DNA from: Agromyces mangrovi
GTDB taxonomy: Bacteria; Actinomycetota; Actinomycetes; Actinomycetales; Microbacteriaceae
Assembly (NCBI RefSeq): GCF_030296695.1
Contig: NZ_AP027737.1
Location: forward strand, 1,116,001-1,180,000
DNA length: 64,000 nucleotides
Direction of reading: 5' to 3'
In this document: positions 59,534 through 64,000 of the stretch, piece by piece
Layout of the letters: every line of letters begins with the position of its first letter
How positions within the stretch are numbered: the stretch's first letter is position 1
Notes under the pieces: model-generated
What the model saw: only the letters and a program-made list of their open reading frames with translations
The model's database searches: none
Told to the model about the DNA's origin: nothing
Position numbers and translations under genes: made by a program

Positions 59534-61306
59534 TCAGCGTCCCGTGAGCGGTGGCGTCCGCGGCGGCGACGTGCGGCGCGACCCGGTCGCCTCGAACGCG
59601 GCGGCGAGCGCCAGCAGCGCCGTGTCGTCGTAGGCGCGGCCGGCGAACGTGAGGCCCACGGGCATCCCGATGTCGGCCAGCGTGCCCATGGGCACGGTCA
59701 CCGTCGGGATGCCGAGGTGCCGCGGCACGAGGTTGCCGTTGGCGACCCAGGTGCCGTTGCGCCAGGCCAGGTCGGCGGATGCCTCGTCGGCATCGGCGTC
59801 CGCCGGCCCCACGTCGGCCACGGCGGGGAAGACGACGGCGTCGAGGCCGAGGCCGTCCATCCACTGCTCGAGGTCGATGCGCCGGGTCTCCTCGAGCCCG
59901 CGCAGCCCCTCCTCGAGGTTCGGGATGTCGGTGAGTTGCCGTCCCGGGTGGGCGCGCACGTGCGCGGGGTAGTCGGCGATGTCGTCGTCGAACCCGGCGT
60001 AGCGGTCGGGCAGCGCGCCCTCGGGCTGCGGGAAGATGCGCGCGCCGTCGACGTCGGCGAGACTCGGCAGCGCGGGGTCGCCGTTCGCACGCAGGAAGTC
60101 GTCCCACGCCCACGCCGACAGGTCGACGATCTCGCTCCGAAGGAACTCCGGGCTCACGAGCCCGCGCGTGAACACGGTCGGCGCACCGGGCCGGTCGCCC
60201 TCGTAGTTCGTGACGGCGGGGAAGTCGACCTCGACGACCTCGGCGCCGGCGGCCTCGAGGTCGCGGCGCGCGGCCGCCCACAGCTCGATCACCGAGGCGC
60301 GGGTCTCGATGCGCCGCCCGGTCGGCCCACCGATGCCGGGGGCATCCGCGGTGCCGGCGTCGGGATCGGCGTTCACGTACATGCGCGGCACGCCGAAGCG
60401 CCGGCCCGCGAGCGCGGCACGGGCCGCCGCGGCGTCGCCCGGCGAGGCATCCGCGCCGTCGTCGCCCGGCCCCGGGGCATCCGACCCACCCGGCGCCAGC
60501 GCCGCATACGACTCCGGGCGCACCGACGATGCCGCGGGCAGCGCGACCCACGGCTGCGCGCGCCAGAAGTCGCCGCGCGTCTCTGGGTCGTCGGCGACGA
60601 TCACGTCGAGCACGGCGAGCAGGTCGGCCATGGTGCGCGTCTGCGGCACGACGACGTCCATGGTCGGCACGAGCGGCCAGTTGCCGCGCACCGAGATGAC
60701 GCCGCGCGAGGGCGTGTAGGCGCAGAGCGCGTTGTTCGAGGCGGGCGCGCGGCCCGACGACCAGGTCTCCTCGCCGAGCCCGAACGCGGCGAATGACGCT
60801 GCGGTCGCGGTGCCCGACCCGTTCGACGAGCCCGACGCGAACGCGGCCGTCAGGTAGTCGGCGTTGTACGGGCTCTCGGCGCGGCCGTAGACCCCGCGCT
60901 GCATGCCGCCGTTCGCCATGGGCGGCATGTTCGTCAGGCCCAGGCAGATCGCCCCGCCCGCACGCAGCCGCGCGATCGCGAACGCGTCGTCGCCGGCCAC
61001 GAGGTCGGCGAACGCCGGGCTGCCGGCCGCGACCGTGAGCCCGCGCACCGCGTACGAGTCCTTCGCGGTGTACGGAATGCCGTCGAGCGGCCCGAGCACT
61101 TCGCCGCGCGACCGCCGCGCGTCCGACTCCCGCGCCTCGGCGAGCGCGTCGGGGTTCGGCACGACCACGGCGTTCAGGCGGATGCCGCCGCGATCGAAGT
61201 ACGCGATGCGCGCGAGGTACGCGAGCACGAGCTGCTCGCTCGTCGCGCGGCCCTCCTCGAGCGCGGCGCGCAGGTCGGCGATGGACGCCTCGTGCACCTC
61301 GATCAT
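59534..61306 (-). CDS. Amidase signature family hydrolase
   Basis: Amidase of 590 aa. The catalytic Lys is K82 in IPYTAKDSYAVRG; the Ser-rich region ASGSSNGSGTATAASFAAFG and EETWSSGRAPASNNALCAY corresponds to the cis-Ser and nucleophilic Ser loops, though it departs from the usual GSDTGGSIR. It is about 100 residues longer than a minimal amidase, with an acidic insertion near 290-310 (DAPGPGDDGADASPGDAAAA). ATG 61306 overlaps the agmatine deiminase stop by 4 bases. In this operon it may hydrolyse an amide or carbamoyl product, but the substrate is unproven. Confidence 0.85.
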   Translation of the reverse strand: MIEVHEASIADLRAALEEGRATSEQLVLAYLARIAYFDRGGIRLNAVVVPNPDALAEARESDARRSRGEVLGPLDGIPYTAKDSYAVRGLTVAAGSPAFADLVAGDDAFAIARLRAGGAICLGLTNMPPMANGGMQRGVYGRAESPYNADYLTAAFASGSSNGSGTATAASFAAFGLGEETWSSGRAPASNNALCAYTPSRGVISVRGNWPLVPTMDVVVPQTRTMADLLAVLDVIVADDPETRGDFWRAQPWVALPAASSVRPESYAALAPGGSDAPGPGDDGADASPGDAAAARAALAGRRFGVPRMYVNADPDAGTADAPGIGGPTGRRIETRASVIELWAAARRDLEAAGAEVVEVDFPAVTNYEGDRPGAPTVFTRGLVSPEFLRSEIVDLSAWAWDDFLRANGDPALPSLADVDGARIFPQPEGALPDRYAGFDDDIADYPAHVRAHPGRQLTDIPNLEEGLRGLEETRRIDLEQWMDGLGLDAVVFPAVADVGPADADADEASADLAWRNGTWVANGNLVPRHLGIPTVTVPMGTLADIGMPVGLTFAGRAYDDTALLALAAAFEATGSRRTSPPRTPPLTGR

Positions 61307-62388
61307 CGCTCGGCCCCCTCGGCCCCCGCAGCGACCTCGGCCCCGGCAGCGACCCCGGCATCCGCGCCCACCGCCGGCTGCTGCTGCGTGATGCAGTGGA
61401 TGCCACCGCCGCGCGCCAGGATCTCCCGCGCATCGACGGTCACGACCTTCCGCCCGGGATACGCCTCGGCGAGGATCTCGGCGGCCGCCGCATCCGCCCG
61501 CTCCTCCCCGTAGCCGCAGGCGATGACGCCGCCGTTCACGACGAGGTGGTTCACGTAGCTGTAGTCGACGAAGCCGTGCTCGTCGCGCAGCGTCGCGGGT
61601 GCGGGCAGGTCGATGATGTCGAAGCGGCGGCCCGCGGCATCCGTCTGCATCTCGAGGAAGGCTCGCAGCTCGCGGGTGACCTCGTAGTCGGGGTGCTCGA
61701 CGTCGTTCTGGGCGTGCAGCAGCAGGCGACCGGGCGAGGGGATCGTCGCGACCATGTCGACGTGCCCGCGCGTGCCGAAGTCGTCGTAGTCGCGGGTGAG
61801 GCCGCGGGGCAGCCAGATCACCTTGGTCGCCCCGATGGTGCGGGCGAGCTCGTCCTCGACGCGTGCGCGGTCGGCGTAGGGGTTGCGGCCCGGGTCGAGC
61901 TGCACGGTCTCGGTGACGAGCACCGTGCCCTCGCCGTCGACGTGGATGCCGCCGCCCTCGTTCACGAGCAGCGACGAGACGACCGGCACGTCGACCTGCC
62001 CCGCGACGAAGCGCGCGATCTCGCGGTCGTGCTCCCAGCTCGCCCACGCGGGCGCACCCCAGCCGTTGAAGACCCAGTCGACCGCGCCGAGCGATCCGTC
62101 GTCGCCGAGCACGAACGTGGGCCCCATGTCGCGCATCCAGTAGTCGTCGAGCGGGGCCTCGACCTGCGCGATATGGCCGCCGAGCATGCTGCGGGCATGA
62201 GCGGATGCCACGGGGTCAACGACCATCGTCACCGGCTCGAACTCCGCGACGGCGTGGGCCACCGCGGTCCACGCCTCGCGCGCGCGGTCGCCGTCGGCCT
62301 CGGATTCGCCGAGCGTGAGGTTCGGGCGCGGGAACGCCATCCACGTGCGCTCGTGCGGGGCGGTCTCGGACGGCATGCGCCAGGTCAT
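61303..62388 (-). CDS. Agmatine deiminase-family protein
   Basis: Guanidine-modifying enzyme (peptidyl-arginine deiminase, bacterial type), 361 aa; agmatine deiminase makes N-carbamoylputrescine and ammonia. Motifs: MPSETAPHERTWMAFPRP, DDYWMRDMGPTFVLG, LVNEGGGIHVDGEG, GHVDMVATI and the catalytic Cys in ARGGGIHCITQQQP. The C-terminal 20 residues are an Ala/Gly/Glu-rich tail. GAGGAGG lies about 5 bases before ATG 62388. First gene of a two-gene operon divergent from a TetR regulator. Confidence 0.9.
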   Translation of the reverse strand: MTWRMPSETAPHERTWMAFPRPNLTLGESEADGDRAREAWTAVAHAVAEFEPVTMVVDPVASAHARSMLGGHIAQVEAPLDDYWMRDMGPTFVLGDDGSLGAVDWVFNGWGAPAWASWEHDREIARFVAGQVDVPVVSSLLVNEGGGIHVDGEGTVLVTETVQLDPGRNPYADRARVEDELARTIGATKVIWLPRGLTRDYDDFGTRGHVDMVATIPSPGRLLLHAQNDVEHPDYEVTRELRAFLEMQTDAAGRRFDIIDLPAPATLRDEHGFVDYSYVNHLVVNGGVIACGYGEERADAAAAEILAEAYPGRKVVTVDAREILARGGGIHCITQQQPAVGADAGVAAGAEVAAGAEGAER

Positions 62389-62433
62389 GGTTCCTCCTCG
62401 TGGCGGGCGGCGGCCGCTCGGGCGACCGACGCG

Positions 62434-62455
62434 TTATTGATCATATGGTCAACAA
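62434..62455. promoter_or_regulatory. TetR-type operator between the amidase operon and its regulator
   Basis: TTATTGATCATATGGTCAAC plus AA is an imperfect palindrome centred on CATATG (62442-62447), with TTGA/TCAA half-sites. It is AT-rich against GC-rich flanks and lies in the 117-base divergent gap, the expected place for control of both genes. Confidence 0.65.
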
Positions 62456-62505
62456 TCGGCGCGGCGCACCCCCTCAGCGGCATCCGACTGCCTAGACTCG
62501 ACGCG

Positions 62506-63159
62506 ATGACTCGAACGCTTCGCCGGCGCGCCGGCCGGAAGTCGCCCGAGGCTCGGGGGGAACAGATCCAGGCCGCGGCGCGCTCGCTCGCCCTCGACCA
62601 GGGCCTGTCGGCGCTCACGCTGCGCAGCATCGCGGCCCGCATCGACGTCACCCCCGCCCTCGTCTCGCACTACCAGCCGAACATGGACGCGCTCATCGCC
62701 GCCACCTTCACGTCGATCGTCTCCGAGGAGATCGAGGAGGTCGCCGCCCTGCTCGCCGAGCAGCCCACCCCGACGGCGGGCCTCGCGGCGCTGCTCGACA
62801 CGCTCCTCGACGCCGAGCGCGACGACGTCACGATCGTCTGGGTCGAGGCGTGGGCCATGGGCCGGCGCAGCGACGCGCTCGCGGGCGCGATCCGCGGCGA
62901 GATGGACGCCTGGCACGACGTGCTGCGTGGCTTCGTCGAGCAGGGCGTCGCCGCGGGCGAGTTCGAGACGGATGCCCCCGATGCGGTCGCCTGGCAGCTG
63001 CTCGGCATGATCGACGGGCTGAACGCCCAGGCGCTCGTGCGCTGGGGCGACCCGGGCGAGCGCGGCTCGATGCTCGGCCGCGCCGTCGAGGGCATGCTCG
63101 GGTTGACGCGCGGCGCGCTGGCGGCGGAGTCACGCGCCAGTGCGGCAACCGCCACCTGA
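62506..63159 (+). CDS. TetR family transcriptional regulator
   Basis: A 217-aa TetR protein. DNA-binding part about residues 16-62: EQIQAAARSLALDQGLSALT, LRSIAARIDVTPALVSHYQP; the C-terminal domain (DDVTIVWVEAWAMGRRSDAL, WQLLGMIDGLNAQALVRWGD) is BetI/TetR_C-like. It most likely represses the divergent deiminase-amidase operon through the CATATG-centred palindrome. TAGACT (62493-62498) seven bases before ATG suggests a leaderless mRNA. Confidence 0.88.
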   Translation: MTRTLRRRAGRKSPEARGEQIQAAARSLALDQGLSALTLRSIAARIDVTPALVSHYQPNMDALIAATFTSIVSEEIEEVAALLAEQPTPTAGLAALLDTLLDAERDDVTIVWVEAWAMGRRSDALAGAIRGEMDAWHDVLRGFVEQGVAAGEFETDAPDAVAWQLLGMIDGLNAQALVRWGDPGERGSMLGRAVEGMLGLTRGALAAESRASAATAT

Positions 63160-63305
63160 CGCGACCCGCGCGAAACGGACCCGATCGGCCAAAACGCTGG
63201 CGGCAGCCGCATCCGCTCCCCTACTCTGGGCGGAGCGCCGCGGCACGGTCGCCGTCGGTGCATCCAGTCGACGGGTACCAGACGTCCCGAGCGCAGGAGC
63301 CGTGC

Positions 63306-63836
63306 ATGCACGACGCAGCAGACGCACCACGCCACACGCACCACCGACGAATCGACGAACCGACGGGCCTCACCCGCCGCGCACTGACGAGGTCTGCCGC
63401 CTGGTCGGTCCCCGCGATCGCCGTCGCCGCGACCGTTCCGGCGGTCGCCGCGTCGGCCGAGGTGCCCGCGGTCGCGGTCCGAATCCCGTTCTTCAACTGC
63501 TCCACCATCCCCGAATTCCACGTGGAGATCTCGACGAACCCGATACCGGTCGGTGCGCAGTTCCTGGTCTCCGTGACCACGGACGAGGATCTCGGACTGG
63601 TCAGTGCCGGCATCCCCGCGCTCGGCATCGACCTGACGTCCGGTCCCGCCACCGTGACCGGCACCGGCGTCGCATTCGCCCAGACGATCGATATCTCAGT
63701 CGCCATGGGTCTCGAGGGCAGAGGGACCCTCCTGGTTTCGGTCAGCGCTGTGTCCGGAATGACGTTCACGGGCACCACGACGCGCGGCGCGTACCTGCTG
63801 AGGCCCGCCAGCACGGGGTGGGAGTGCTGCTGCTGA
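63306..63836 (+). CDS. Secreted hypothetical protein with Tat-like signal
   Basis: A 176-aa protein. Residues 25-55 (LTRRALTRSAAWSVPAIAVA, then ATVPAVAASA) are a twin-arginine-like or long Sec signal, after a His/Asp-rich n-region. The mature part (about 120 aa) is beta-rich (QFLVSVTTDEDLGLVSAGIP, ISVAMGLEGRGTLLVSVSAV) and ends in WECCC, unusual for an exported actinobacterial protein. Function unknown. AGGAG is about 6 bases before ATG 63306. Similar Tat-signal small proteins are common surface or secreted products in Microbacteriaceae. Confidence 0.7.
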   Translation: MHDAADAPRHTHHRRIDEPTGLTRRALTRSAAWSVPAIAVAATVPAVAASAEVPAVAVRIPFFNCSTIPEFHVEISTNPIPVGAQFLVSVTTDEDLGLVSAGIPALGIDLTSGPATVTGTGVAFAQTIDISVAMGLEGRGTLLVSVSAVSGMTFTGTTTRGAYLLRPASTGWECCC

Positions 63837-63971
63837 CCGGCTCGGTGTTGCGCCGCTCCGCCTGACGTCCCGGCCGCACTCCCGGTCGGCACGTCGACCG
63901 AACCGCGGTGTCGCCCGTCGCCGCTACCGTGAGGGTGTCGGGCCGCCCGAGCCCGGCGGGCGAGGAGCGGC

Positions 63972-64000
63972 ATGTTCGTACGAGACGGCCGGGTCGTCAC
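63972..64000 (+). CDS. Start of a gene cut by the window end
   Basis: ATG 63972 has GAGGAG about 4 bases upstream and opens MFVRDGRVV. The opening resembles TM0106-type RecB-like nucleases, but nine residues are too few to be sure. TACCGT near 63926 could be its -10 element. Confidence 0.35.

Overview
The window is GC-rich (around 70 % or more by eye), densely packed chromosomal DNA of an actinobacterium. Gene content and style fit the family Microbacteriaceae, with Agromyces or Microbacterium as the nearest guess; this is inferred from recognised protein families, codon use and the many leaderless starts (TANNNT, six bases, then ATG or GTG). I see no rRNA, tRNA, CRISPR array, insertion sequence or prophage.

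Layout. 1-2977: C-terminal third of PEP synthase, a pRiA4b ORF-3-like protein and a vapBC pair whose antitoxin end is out of frame. 2981-9580: class V aminotransferase-like enzyme, a Phd/nucleotidyltransferase fusion, a secreted metallophosphoesterase, a PPK2 kinase, then a stretch of very small genes (28, 42 and 61 aa) among strong RNA hairpins. 9594-12986: two-gene ABC exporter with a TetR regulator. 13018-21729: a LacI-controlled sugar or sugar-acid operon (binding protein, two permeases, two DapA-like aldolases, aldo/keto reductase) with four TTACCGGTAA operators, and a glutamine-synthetase-like ligase. 21870-28695: glutaminase-STAS, membrane proteins, TetR, an SDR, a PPOX-fold protein and an alpha/beta hydrolase.

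28705-43265 is the most interesting block, all on the minus strand. It holds a peptide-type ABC importer (two ATPases, two permeases, lipoprotein), two NtaA/DszA-type FMN-dependent monooxygenases, a GntR regulator, an MFS transporter, two flavin reductases, an NAD(P)H:FMN reductase, a stand-alone riboflavin kinase with a C-terminal helix-turn-helix, and a GlcD-type FAD oxidase. Riboflavin kinase, flavin reductases and two-component monooxygenases together resemble the riboflavin-catabolic rca genes of Microbacterium maritypicum, so flavin or flavin-like substrate breakdown is the leading hypothesis, not a proven one.

43699-64000: NhaC antiporter, PfkB kinase, ArAE/FUSC-like exporter, DUF2332 protein, TspO-like protein, a P-type ATPase lacking the usual TM4 glutamate, zinc-ribbon protein, aldo/keto reductase, membrane-anchored molybdopterin oxidoreductase, phosphotransferase, an orphan phage-tail-sheath gene, an amidase/agmatine-deiminase operon with TetR, a secreted protein, and the start of another gene.

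Two window-wide signals stand out. The heptamer GGATGCC/GGCATCC is far more common than base composition predicts and repeatedly occurs as inverted pairs, in coding and non-coding DNA alike. Separately, four genes carry five frame breaks, most of which look like one base missing from a G/C run; these could be sequence errors or real mutations.
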